Assembly (NCBI RefSeq): GCF_024708915.1
Contig: NZ_JANJXQ010000240.1
Coordinates: 1-28,896, forward strand
Source: Thiobacillus sp.
GTDB taxonomy: Bacteria > Pseudomonadota > Gammaproteobacteria > Burkholderiales > Thiobacillaceae
Direction: 5' to 3'
Length of the DNA stretch: 28,896 nt
Position numbers and translations under genes: made by a program. Shown here in pieces: positions 1 to 7,437 of this stretch. Positions within the stretch are counted from its first letter, which is position 1. Each line of letters starts with the position of its first letter. The notes below the pieces were generated by a model. That model was given only the letters and a program-made list of their open reading frames with translations, had not been told where the DNA came from and did not search any database.

Positions 1-879
1 CAACTCCATCGCCTGCTCTTTCAGTTTCGCCTGCACGCGGCGTTTCACTTCGCGCTCCAGATTGGTCTTGACCTCGGCCTTGAGTTTCTCGACGTCACCG
101 TCCTCGACTCCCAGCGCCTTGGCAAACTCCGCATTCACCGGCGGCAGCACAGGAGCCTGTACGTCCTTGACCTGCACCTCGAAATGCGCGGCCTTGCCGG
201 CGAGTTCCTTGGCGGCATACTCGGCCGGGAACGTCAGATCGAATCCCTTGCTGTCGCCCGCCTTGAGCCCGGTCAGGCTCTGTTCGAAATCCTTCAGCAA
301 ACGGCCCTCGCCGATTACCGCGGCGAAGTCTTCGCCCTTGCCGCCTTCGAATGCCGCGCCATCCACCGTGCCTTGATAGTCGAATTTGACCAGGTCGCCT
401 TCCATTGCGGCCCGATCGGTCGCCTCGAAGCTGCGGCGTTGCTTCTGCAGCACCTCCAGCGTCTTTGCGACATCGGCCTCGCCCAGGCTCACGACGGGGC
501 GGCTGAGTTTGCCGGTATTCAACACGTCGATCTTCACTTCAGGATAGACCTCAAAACTGGCGCTGAAAGTCATTTCCGCCGCCGTCTGCCCCGCCTTCGG
601 TTCGAAGCGCGGATAACCCGCGATTTTCAACTGGTGGGTCTGCACGGCCTCGCCAAAGCGGGATTGCAGGGTTTCACCCAGCACTTCCTGGCGCACGCCG
701 GCGCCGTGCTGGCGCACCACTGCGCTCAGCGGCGCCTTGCCAGGGCGGAAACCATCCATCTTAACGTTGCGTGCCAGGCGCTTCAGACGGCTCTGCACTT
801 CGGTTTCCAGCTGATCCATGGGCACGCTGATATCCAGGCGCCGGGCCAGACCTTCGAGGACTTCAAGATTTGCTTGCAT
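1..879 (-). CDS. tig: Trigger factor (ribosome-associated chaperone/PPIase), C-terminus cut by window edge
   Basis: Trigger factor binds the ribosome exit tunnel and helps nascent chains fold. The first 293 codons are present, against about 430-450 residues for the family, so the end of the C-terminal chaperone domain lies beyond the left edge. The N-terminal ribosome-docking motif GFRPGKAP is at residues 43-50. An FKBP-type PPIase segment follows at roughly residues 150-240, with DLVKFDYQGTVDG near its start and ELAGKAAHFEVQV near its end. The ATG at 879 is preceded by an AGGAAG ribosome binding site 7 nt away. The tRNA-Leu gene lies 52 nt upstream on the same strand. A tRNA-Leu-tig order, usually continuing into clpP-clpX-lon, is common in betaproteobacteria; those genes would be outside this window. 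Confidence 0.97.
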   Translation of the reverse strand, partial: MQANLEVLEGLARRLDISVPMDQLETEVQSRLKRLARNVKMDGFRPGKAPLSAVVRQHGAGVRQEVLGETLQSRFGEAVQTHQLKIAGYPRFEPKAGQTAAEMTFSASFEVYPEVKIDVLNTGKLSRPVVSLGEADVAKTLEVLQKQRRSFEATDRAAMEGDLVKFDYQGTVDGAAFEGGKGEDFAAVIGEGRLLKDFEQSLTGLKAGDSKGFDLTFPAEYAAKELAGKAAHFEVQVKDVQAPVLPPVNAEFAKALGVEDGDVEKLKAEVKTNLEREVKRRVQAKLKEQAMEL

Positions 880-931
880 CAAAATACTTCCTGGCTGAAT
901 TGAAATGTAAGGGTAAACGGCATAAAGCCGA

Positions 932-1016
<85 letters not shown>

Positions 1017-1044
1017 GGCTTGGCCGCAAAACTATCGACCAATA

Positions 1045-1074
1045 AGTGTAATATAATCAAAGCGATGCTGTCAC
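1045..1074 (-). promoter_or_regulatory. Candidate promoter of tRNA-Leu (and possibly tig)
   Basis: On the minus strand GTGACA (1074-1069) and TACACT (1050-1045) are separated by 18 bp. This would start transcription near 1038, about 22 nt before the mature tRNA 5' end. Each hexamer has one or two mismatches to the sigma-70 consensus. The assignment rests only on spacing and position. Confidence 0.35.
1052..1057 (+). promoter_or_regulatory. Candidate -10 box for the hpn operon
   Basis: A perfect TATAAT lies 67 nt before the hpnC start, in the short divergent region between tRNA-Leu and hpnC. No convincing -35 hexamer is seen at 16-18 bp spacing. It nearly touches the proposed minus-strand -10 of the tRNA promoter, so the two directions could compete for polymerase. 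Confidence 0.35.
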
Positions 1075-1123
1075 CCAAGCTAACCCGGCATCCTGCCTAA
1101 GTCATTATTCCCATTCCGTTTTT

Positions 1124-1939
1124 TTGTTGCCGGTGCCGGTCGATCACTACGAAAACTTCCCCGTTGCGTCCTGGTTGCTGCCCAAACCGCTGCGCAAACC
1201 GGTCGAAGCCATTTATCGGTTTGCCCGCACGGCGGACGATATTGCCGACGAAGGCGACGCCTCCGCAGCAATGCGTCTTGAGCAACTGGCGGCATACCAC
1301 GCCGAACTGGATCGCATCGAACGCGGCGAGGCCTCGACCCATCCGGTTTTTGCGCCGCTGGCTGCCGCAATCCGCGATCACGCCATTCCGATGGCACCGT
1401 TTCGCGACCTGCTGTCGGCGTTTGCGCAGGACGTGGGAAAAAAACGCTATGCCAACTTCGGCGAAGTCATGGACTACTGCCGCCGCTCGGCCAACCCGGT
1501 GGGGCGCCTGATGCTGCATTTGTACGGCGACCACGACCCGCGACATGTGGCCTATTCCGACGCCATCTGCAGCAGCCTGCAACTGATCAATTTTTTGCAG
1601 GACATCGCGGTGGATTACCGCAAGGACCGCATCTATCTGCCGCAGGACGAACTGGCCGCGCACCGCGTCGGCGAAATGCAGATCGCGCAGGGCGACACGC
1701 GCGGTTTGTGGCACATGATGATGCACAAGCAGATCGAACGCGCACGCAAGCTGCTGCAGGCCGGCGCACCGCTCGGCCGGACACTCAAGGGACGCATCGG
1801 GCTGGAGTTGCGCGTGACCATCCTCGGCGGCGAAGCCATCCTGCGCAAACTGCACGCCGACCCCGGCTGCGTGTTCCACAACCGTCCGGTACTAACCAAA
1901 AGAGACTGGATCGTCATGCTCGGACGCGGGCTGTTTTGA
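1124..1939 (+). CDS. hpnC: Squalene synthase-like protein HpnC (hydroxysqualene synthase)
   Basis: HpnC converts presqualene diphosphate to hydroxysqualene in the bacterial HpnCDE route to squalene, the precursor of hopanoids. The protein (271 aa) opens with the family hallmark HYENFPVAS and has the first aspartate-rich motif DDIAD at residues 38-42. A second diphosphate-Mg site, NFLQDIAVDYRKDRIYLPQDEL in two contiguous parts, lies in the middle. The start is uncertain: no ATG is available, TTG at 1124 or 1127 and GTG at 1133 are the options, and none has a clear ribosome binding site. The downstream partner hpnD starts 2 nt after the stop, so the genes are almost certainly co-transcribed. 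Product identity is firm; the first 1-4 residues are not. Confidence 0.92.
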   Translation: MLPVPVDHYENFPVASWLLPKPLRKPVEAIYRFARTADDIADEGDASAAMRLEQLAAYHAELDRIERGEASTHPVFAPLAAAIRDHAIPMAPFRDLLSAFAQDVGKKRYANFGEVMDYCRRSANPVGRLMLHLYGDHDPRHVAYSDAICSSLQLINFLQDIAVDYRKDRIYLPQDELAAHRVGEMQIAQGDTRGLWHMMMHKQIERARKLLQAGAPLGRTLKGRIGLELRVTILGGEAILRKLHADPGCVFHNRPVLTKRDWIVMLGRGLF

Positions 1940-1941
1940 GC

Positions 1942-2787
1942 ATGGATGTTCATCAGTATTGCCAGGAACGGGCTGCCGCCAGCGGTTCCAGTTTCTATTA
2001 CAGCTTCGTCTTCCTGCCGCCGGACACGCGGCGCGCGATCACCGCGTTTTACGCCCTGTGCCGCGAACTCGACGACGTGGTGGATGAGTGCCACGAAAGC
2101 CAACTCGCCCTGACCAAGCTCGACTGGTGGCGCGAGGAGATCATGCGGTTTGCGGCCGGCGCGCCGGAGCATCCGGCCACCCGCGCCCTCCTCGATACTG
2201 TGCAAGGCCGCAATGCACCCGCTGCCCTGCTGCTGGAAATCGTCGACGGCATGGCGATGGACCTGGAGCATTCACGCTACCCCGACTTCAAGTCCCTCAA
2301 CCTGTACTGCTATCGCGTGGCAGGCGTGGTGGGTGAAGTCGCGGCAGCGATTTTCGGCGGGCCGCGCAGCGCGGACGATCGCGCGGTTCGCCGTTATGCG
2401 CACGAACTGGGGCTCGCGTTCCAGCTCACCAACATCATTCGCGACGTCGGCGAGGACGCGCGACGCGGACGGATTTATCTGCCGCAGGATGAACTCGCAC
2501 GTTTCGGCGTACGCGAAGCCGACATCCTGCATGGCGCGGCCACTCCCGCATTTCAGGCGCTGATGCAGTTCCAGTTCGAACGCGCCGCCGCCTGCTACGA
2601 GCGCGCGTTCGCCGCGCTCCCCGCCAGTGCGCGCCGCGCGCAGCGCCCGGGGCTGGTGATGGCGGCGATTTATCGCGCTTTACTGAATGAAATCCGGCGC
2701 GCCGAATTCCCCGTGTTGCGTGCGCGCGTCTCGCTCACGCCAATGCGCAAGCTGTGGCTGGCCAGCAAGACCTGGCTGTTTCCATGA
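1942..2787 (+). CDS. hpnD: Presqualene diphosphate synthase HpnD
   Basis: HpnD condenses two farnesyl diphosphates to presqualene diphosphate, the first step of the HpnCDE pathway. The 281-aa protein has both aspartate-rich motifs of trans-prenyl head-to-head synthases: ELDDVVDE near residue 40 and NIIRDVGEDARRGRIYLPQDEL, in adjacent segments, near residues 165-185. YCYRVAGVVGE, typical of the phytoene/squalene synthase family, lies between them. I chose the ATG at 1942, right after the hpnC stop; an earlier in-frame ATG at 1708 lies wholly inside hpnC and was rejected. The stop overlaps the hpnE start as ATGA, which implies translational coupling. Confidence 0.95.
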   Translation: MDVHQYCQERAAASGSSFYYSFVFLPPDTRRAITAFYALCRELDDVVDECHESQLALTKLDWWREEIMRFAAGAPEHPATRALLDTVQGRNAPAALLLEIVDGMAMDLEHSRYPDFKSLNLYCYRVAGVVGEVAAAIFGGPRSADDRAVRRYAHELGLAFQLTNIIRDVGEDARRGRIYLPQDELARFGVREADILHGAATPAFQALMQFQFERAAACYERAFAALPASARRAQRPGLVMAAIYRALLNEIRRAEFPVLRARVSLTPMRKLWLASKTWLFP

Positions 2788-4055
2788 CCGCCCGTGTCGC
2801 GGTGATCGGCGGCGGCTGGGCGGGCTGCGCCGCCGCGCTGACGCTGGCCGAGGCAGGGGTCGACGTCGCCCTGTTCGAAGCCAGCCGCACCCTGGGCGGC
2901 CGCGCGCGCGCGGTCGAGTTCGCCGGCCGGCCGCTCGACAACGGCCAGCACATCCTGCTCGGCGCGTATGCACAGACGCTTCAGCTGATCGAGCGCCTGC
3001 GCCCCGCCGCCGCCCACGACGGTTTATGGCGCCTGCCGCTGACCCTCAGCCAGCCGCCGGATTTCAGCCTCGCCTGCCCGCGCCTGCCGGCGCCGCTGCA
3101 TTTGCTGGCGGGGCTGCTCGGTGCGCGGGGGCTGGGCTGGCGCGACAAGCTCGCCGCCGCACGCTGGGCCTACGCGCTGCTGCGCGACACGGCCGCGCCG
3201 GATCGGCTAAGCGTCAGCCAGATCACCCGCTCCCAGCCCGAAACGCTGCGCCGTCTGCTATGGCACCCGCTGTGCGTATCGGCCCTCAACACGCCGCCGG
3301 AAACGGCCAGCGCCAGGGTTTTCCGCGACGTCATCCGCGCCGCTTTCGGCGGGCGCAATCATGAGAGCGACCTGCTGTTGCCGCGTCGCGACCTGACCGC
3401 CCTATTCCCTGCGCCCGCTGCGGCGCGCCTGATCGAATGCGGCGGCCAGGTGCACCTGGCTTGCCGGGTAACCGCGCTCGATGCCGCCGCGGATGCCGTC
3501 ACCTTGAGCACGCGCGACGGGTCGACCGCCTACAGCCACGTCATCCTCGCCGTCGCGCCGCAACATCTGGCGGGTTTGGCTGCCCCGATCCCCGCGCTCG
3601 AATCGGTGGTGCGCGAAGTGTCGGCCTATCACTATCAACCGATTGCCACCGGCTACGTTCAGTACGATCAGGCTTTTCAGCTGGCCAAGCCGCTGTTTGC
3701 CCTGGCGGATGGCCCCGCGCAGTTTGTGTTCGACCGCGGCCAGAGCCACGGCCAGGCAGGGCTGCTGGCGTTTGTTGCCAGCACCGCCACGAATCTGTCC
3801 GCAAACTGGCTGGGCCAGGCCGAAGCCCAGTTATTCCGGATCGCCCAACCCGGCCCTGCACAGTGGCGCAAAAGCATCGTCGAAAAACAGGCGGGCTACG
3901 CCTGCACCCCCAACCTGAAACGTCCTGCCGTCCGCACCGCGCATCGGCGCATATTCCTGGCGGGCGATTACACTAGCGGGCCTTACCCCGCTACGCTCGA
4001 AAGCGCAACCCTGAGCGGAGTACAATCGGCCCGCGCTTTACTTGAACAGCTATGA
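2784..4055 (+). CDS. hpnE: Hydroxysqualene dehydroxylase HpnE (FAD-dependent)
   Basis: HpnE is an FAD-dependent amine-oxidase/phytoene-desaturase-like enzyme that reduces hydroxysqualene to squalene. The 423-aa product starts with the Rossmann dinucleotide-binding motif VAVIGGGWAGCAAAL (GGGWAG at residues 9-14), followed by the FAD acidic residue in VALFEAS and the LGGRAR motif. The C-terminal FAD motif IFLAGDYTSGPYPATLESA is present. The ATG at 2784 overlaps the hpnD stop (ATGA); an upstream in-frame ATG at 2754 lies inside hpnD and was not used. The end overlaps the next gene again by ATGA at 4052-4055. No squalene-hopene cyclase gene is in the window, so the end product (hopanoids) is inferred. 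Confidence 0.95.
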   Translation: MTARVAVIGGGWAGCAAALTLAEAGVDVALFEASRTLGGRARAVEFAGRPLDNGQHILLGAYAQTLQLIERLRPAAAHDGLWRLPLTLSQPPDFSLACPRLPAPLHLLAGLLGARGLGWRDKLAAARWAYALLRDTAAPDRLSVSQITRSQPETLRRLLWHPLCVSALNTPPETASARVFRDVIRAAFGGRNHESDLLLPRRDLTALFPAPAAARLIECGGQVHLACRVTALDAAADAVTLSTRDGSTAYSHVILAVAPQHLAGLAAPIPALESVVREVSAYHYQPIATGYVQYDQAFQLAKPLFALADGPAQFVFDRGQSHGQAGLLAFVASTATNLSANWLGQAEAQLFRIAQPGPAQWRKSIVEKQAGYACTPNLKRPAVRTAHRRIFLAGDYTSGPYPATLESATLSGVQSARALLEQL

Positions 4056-4795
4056 AAAACTATCTTCCCCGCTCTGACCTGCTCGCAGGTCGTGTCATTC
4101 TCGTCACCGGTGCCAGTTCGGGCCTCGGGCGCGCCGCCAGCCTGGCGTTTGCGCGCCACGGCGCCACCGTCGCCCTGCTCGCTCGCAACGAGGCCAATCT
4201 CGAAGCGGTCTACGATGCCATCCTGGCCGCCGGCGGCCCCGAGCCTGCCATGTTTCCGTATGATCTGGCCGCCGCCGACGACCGCAGCCTGGAGACCCTC
4301 GCCGGCACCCTCGCGCATCACCTGAAACGGCTCGACGGATTGCTGCACAGCGCACACCAGTTTTACAGCCTGACACCCCTCCACCTGCAAACGATCGAGC
4401 AGTGGCAGGCCCTGATGCGGGTCAATCTGATCGCACCGTTTGCGCTCACCCGCGCCTGTTTGCCGCTGCTGCGACAGGCGCCGGATGCGTCGGTCGTGTT
4501 CACCGGTGAAACCCACGGCCATCAACCCAGCGCCTACTGGGGCGGCTATGCCGTAGCAAAATCGGGCCTGGAAACGCTCACCCGGATCTGGGCCGATGAA
4601 CTCAGCGCGGACGAAAACCTGCGGATCAACACCCTGATTCCCGGCCAGGTGGCGACCACCTTGCGTTCGCGCACCCATCCCGGGCTTGCGCCCGAGACGA
4701 TTCCCGGCGTCGACGACCTGATGCCCTGGTATCTGTACCTGATGGGGTTGGACAGCCGCACCGTGCGCGGTCAGATCGTGGAATGCCAGGCCTGA
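4052..4795 (+). CDS. Short-chain dehydrogenase/reductase, YciK-like, with atypical active site
   Basis: A 247-aa SDR oxidoreductase of the YciK-like type. It has the cofactor motif TGASSGLG near residues 19-26, which together with ARNEANLE suggests NADP(H), the structural motif VNLIAPF, and the catalytic tyrosine-lysine pair in GGYAVAKSG. Two usually conserved elements differ. The NNAG-like strand is HSAHQF. The position of the catalytic serine in YciK-type proteins appears to be threonine (VFTGETHG). The substrate is unknown. It is joined to hpnE by ATGA and followed 13 nt later by a kinase gene, so it is co-transcribed with squalene genes. A role in isoprenoid metabolism is possible but only inferred from position. 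Confidence 0.85.
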   Translation: MKNYLPRSDLLAGRVILVTGASSGLGRAASLAFARHGATVALLARNEANLEAVYDAILAAGGPEPAMFPYDLAAADDRSLETLAGTLAHHLKRLDGLLHSAHQFYSLTPLHLQTIEQWQALMRVNLIAPFALTRACLPLLRQAPDASVVFTGETHGHQPSAYWGGYAVAKSGLETLTRIWADELSADENLRINTLIPGQVATTLRSRTHPGLAPETIPGVDDLMPWYLYLMGLDSRTVRGQIVECQA

Positions 4796-4808
4796 CGCTC
4801 ACCCCGTC

Positions 4809-6080
4809 ATGAAAATCGGCCGCTATGAAATTCTCGATGAAATCGGCCAGGGCGCGATGGGTACGGTTTATCGGGCGCGCGACCCGCTGATCGAACGCAC
4901 CGTCGCCATCAAGGCCGTGCCCATCGCGCAATTGCGGCAAGACGGCACTGATGCGGAATCCCGTTTTCTGCGCGAAGCGCAGAGTGCCGGCCGGCTGTCA
5001 CACCCCAATATCGTGACGATCTACGACGTCGGCGAGGCCGACGGACTAGCCTACATCGCCATGGAATACCTTCCCGGCGCGACCTTGCGCGATCTCATGG
5101 ACAAGGGCCCGATGCCGCTGGATCTGGTGCTCGATACCGCCACGCAGATGGCCGAGGCGCTGGCGTTCGCGCACGAGCACGACGTCATCCACCGCGATGT
5201 CAAGCCCGCCAACGTCGTCGTCACCGGCCGGCGCGGACGCATCAAGCTGACCGATTTCGGGATCGCCCATTTCGTCAACAGCGACCATACCCACGTCGGG
5301 CAAATGCTCGGTTCGCCACGCTACATGTCGCCGGAGCAGGCGATGGGGCGTGAAGTCAATGGACGCTCGGATATTTTCTCGCTGGGTGCTGTGCTGTATG
5401 AAATGCTCACCGGGCGGTATGCCTTCGATGGCAACAGCCTGCCGACCATTGTTTACCGTGTGGTCAATGAAGCGCCTGTCCCTGCAGCAACCCTGCGCCC
5501 TCAATTGCCCCCTGATCTGGCCAGGTTGCTGGCGCGCATGCTGCACAAAAACCCGGAAGCCCGGCCGGACGCGCGCAGCCTGGTCAGCGCCTTGCATGTG
5601 CTGGCACCTGCAGCACCACCGGCGTCAGCACAGCCGCCTTCCAGGCAGGTGTCACGTCTGCTGCGGGTACTGGCATTCGGCGCACCCATCGGCGTGTTCT
5701 TGTTGATCGGCCTGGGCATCATCGTCATCGAGCATTTCATCAGCCCCGCCCGCCCGATCCTGCCCCCGCCCTCGTCACCGCACGCCAGCCTCTCCCAGGG
5801 TACCGCACCGCAGCCCGATGCGACCCCGGACGCGGAGACGGATGTAAACAACCAGCCCGCCTCCAGGCCGCCCCAGCCGGAACGCCCAGCGGTAGCCGCC
5901 GTCCAGACAGATCCCTACCTTGCCGGTCTCGACAGGAAACAGGTCGAGCTGCGCATCAAGCGCGCCGAACTGCTGCTGGAATACACCGAGCAGCATCCCG
6001 ACGTGGTGCAGGTGGACCGGCAACTCGAACAGCTGCAAATCGAGCGCCGCAGGCACCTGCGGCAATTGAAAAAAAACTAG
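4809..6080 (+). CDS. Membrane-anchored PknB-type Ser/Thr protein kinase
   Basis: A 423-aa Hanks-type kinase. The glycine loop GQGAMGTVY spans residues 14-21, the ATP-binding lysine is K35 (VAIK), and the helix C glutamate is probably E56. The catalytic loop HRDVKPAN is at 128-135 (D130, K132, N135), DFG at 149-151, and the activation segment ends in YMSPEQ (about 172-177), so the kinase should be active. A proline-rich linker follows, then one transmembrane helix at about 287-309. A Pro/Ala-rich periplasmic stretch and a charged C-terminal helix (about 375-420), likely a coiled coil, come last. No PASTA repeats are seen. It closes the hpn operon, 13 nt after the SDR. The stop codon is only 5 nt from the stop of the convergent amt gene. 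Substrates are unknown. Confidence 0.93.
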   Translation: MKIGRYEILDEIGQGAMGTVYRARDPLIERTVAIKAVPIAQLRQDGTDAESRFLREAQSAGRLSHPNIVTIYDVGEADGLAYIAMEYLPGATLRDLMDKGPMPLDLVLDTATQMAEALAFAHEHDVIHRDVKPANVVVTGRRGRIKLTDFGIAHFVNSDHTHVGQMLGSPRYMSPEQAMGREVNGRSDIFSLGAVLYEMLTGRYAFDGNSLPTIVYRVVNEAPVPAATLRPQLPPDLARLLARMLHKNPEARPDARSLVSALHVLAPAAPPASAQPPSRQVSRLLRVLAFGAPIGVFLLIGLGIIVIEHFISPARPILPPPSSPHASLSQGTAPQPDATPDAETDVNNQPASRPPQPERPAVAAVQTDPYLAGLDRKQVELRIKRAELLLEYTEQHPDVVQVDRQLEQLQIERRRHLRQLKKN

Positions 6081-6095
6081 CCGGGCTACCAGTTG
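6069..6095 (-). terminator. Weak intrinsic terminator of amt
   Basis: On the minus strand AAC, a TGG bulge, TAGC, loop CCG, GCTA and GTT form an imperfect hairpin. It is followed at once by a run of eight T residues (eight A on the plus strand at 6069-6076). The hairpin contains the amt stop codon and the complement of the kinase stop codon. The stem is short, so strength is doubtful. Confidence 0.4.
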
Positions 6096-7288
6096 GTTTC
6101 GCGTTCGGCTGTCGCCGACACCTTGTGTATGCTGAGGTCGGCACCATTGAACTCCGCCTCAGCGCCCAGCCTCAAACCCACAGCCCGTTTCAGGATGCCA
6201 TACACCACCAGACCGCCAAGTGCAGCGACAGCCACGCCGCCTAGCGTGCCGATCAGCTGGGCCACCAGACTGACACCGCCCATTCCCCCCAGTGCCCTGG
6301 TACCGAAAACTCCCGCCGCAATCCCGCCCCATGCACCGCACAGGCCGTGCAACGGCCACACTCCGAGCACATCGTCGACCTTCCATTTGTTCTGCGTCAC
6401 CATGAACATCCACACGAACAGCGCACCGGCGATCGCGCCGGTCGCCAGGGCGCCCAGCGGATGCATCAGGTCGGAACCTGCGCACACGGCCACCAGACCG
6501 GCAAGCGGACCGTTGTGGATGAAACCGGGATCGTTGCGGCCAATCACCAGCGCCGCAAGCGTACCGCCCACCATCGCCATCAGCGAATTCACCGCCACCA
6601 GCCCCGATACGGCTTCGATCAGCTGGGCCGACATCACGTTGAAACCGAACCAGCCCACCGTCAGAATCCATGCGCCGAGTGCCAGAAACGGAATATTGGA
6701 CGGCGGATGTGCCGAGATCATGCCGTCCCTGGTATAGCGTCCGCGCCGCGCACCGAGCAACAGTACGGCAGGCAAGGCAATCCAGCCGCCCATGGCATGC
6801 ACCACCACCGACCCGGCAAAGTCATGGAACTTCGCTCCCACGGCAACTGCCAGCCAGTCCTGAAGACCATAATTACCGTTCCAGACGATCCCTTCAAAAA
6901 ACGGGTAAACCAGCCCCACCAGCGCGAACGTGGCCGCCAATTGCGGATTGAAGCGTGCGCGCTCGGCTATGCCGCCCGACACGATAGCCGGAATGGCCGC
7001 CGCAAACGTCAGCAGAAAAAAGAACCTGACCAGGTCATAGCCATTTTTGGCCGACAGTATCTCGGCGCTGGAAAAGAAGTCGATTCCGTAGGCGACGCTG
7101 TAGCCGATGAAAAAATAGGCAATAGTGGAAACTGAAAAATCGGTGAGAATCTTGACCAGGGCATTGACCTGGTTTTTCTTGCGCACCGTGCCCAGCTCAA
7201 GAAAGGCAAACCCCGCATGCATGGCCAGCACCATGATGCCGCCTAGCAATACGAACAAAACGTCACTGCCCGATTTCAGCGCTTCCAT
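6086..7288 (-). CDS. amtB: Ammonium transporter (Amt/MEP/Rh family)
   Basis: A 400-aa inner-membrane ammonium channel with about 11 transmembrane helices. The pore twin histidines are visible: H164 in VVVHAMGGW and H314 in VWPLHGLCGAWG. The Phe gate residues are kept in LTFAAAIP and GWFGFN, and the signature GGIAERARF is present. There is no cleaved signal peptide. The ATG at 7288 has an AGGAA ribosome binding site 7-8 nt upstream. No glnK gene lies next to it, unlike the common glnK-amtB pair. The leader holds a sigma-54-type promoter and two NtrC-type sites (separate entries), pointing to induction under nitrogen limitation. The C-terminal tail is short and ends in ERETNW. Confidence 0.96.
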   Translation of the reverse strand: MEALKSGSDVLFVLLGGIMVLAMHAGFAFLELGTVRKKNQVNALVKILTDFSVSTIAYFFIGYSVAYGIDFFSSAEILSAKNGYDLVRFFFLLTFAAAIPAIVSGGIAERARFNPQLAATFALVGLVYPFFEGIVWNGNYGLQDWLAVAVGAKFHDFAGSVVVHAMGGWIALPAVLLLGARRGRYTRDGMISAHPPSNIPFLALGAWILTVGWFGFNVMSAQLIEAVSGLVAVNSLMAMVGGTLAALVIGRNDPGFIHNGPLAGLVAVCAGSDLMHPLGALATGAIAGALFVWMFMVTQNKWKVDDVLGVWPLHGLCGAWGGIAAGVFGTRALGGMGGVSLVAQLIGTLGGVAVAALGGLVVYGILKRAVGLRLGAEAEFNGADLSIHKVSATAERETNW

Positions 7289-7320
7289 GCCCCGGTTCCT
7301 ATTGATAGCCGGCGGGTATA

Positions 7321-7336
7321 AGCAAGCGCCATTCCC
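7321..7336 (-). promoter_or_regulatory. Candidate sigma-54 (RpoN) -24/-12 promoter of amt
   Basis: The minus strand reads GGGAATGGCGCTTGCT. It keeps the invariant GG and GC at the required spacing, and matches the consensus TGGCACG-N4-TTGCW at nine of twelve specified positions, including all of TTGCT. Predicted transcription starts near 7310, giving a 22-nt leader containing the AGGAA ribosome binding site. Two NtrC-type sites lie upstream at about -89 and -119. Confidence 0.65.
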
Positions 7337-7391
7337 GCTGCTTAAGTCACGGATTTAAAACGAAAGGCGTCAATAAGGACATGGCGCAACG

Positions 7392-7406
7392 GCACTGCAC
7401 TGGTGC
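7392..7406. promoter_or_regulatory. Candidate NtrC-binding site 1 (amt-proximal)
   Basis: GCAC-TGCACTG-GTGC fits the NtrC dyad GCAC-N7-GTGC exactly. The centre is at 7399, about 89 bp upstream of the predicted amt start site. It pairs with a second site exactly 30 bp away, about three helical turns. Confidence 0.65.
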
Positions 7407-7421
7407 ATGGCGGCGCATTGC

Positions 7422-7436
7422 GCACCGCCACGGTGC
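7422..7436. promoter_or_regulatory. Candidate NtrC-binding site 2 (amt-distal), abutting tatC
   Basis: GCAC-CGCCACG-GTGC again matches GCAC-N7-GTGC, within the 17-bp inverted repeat CGCACCG-CCA-CGGTGCG (7421-7437). The centre is at 7429, about 119 bp upstream of the predicted amt start. It ends 1-2 bp from the tatC stop codon, so the amt enhancer lies between the two genes. Confidence 0.6.
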
Positions 7437-7437
7437 G

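Noticed and set aside
7421..7437. Perfect 7-bp hairpin CGCACCG-CCA-CGGTGCG next to the tatC stop, first read as a tatC terminator.
   Set aside because: No T-run follows on the minus strand, and the element matches GCAC-N7-GTGC with a second copy 30 bp away, so an NtrC site explains it better.
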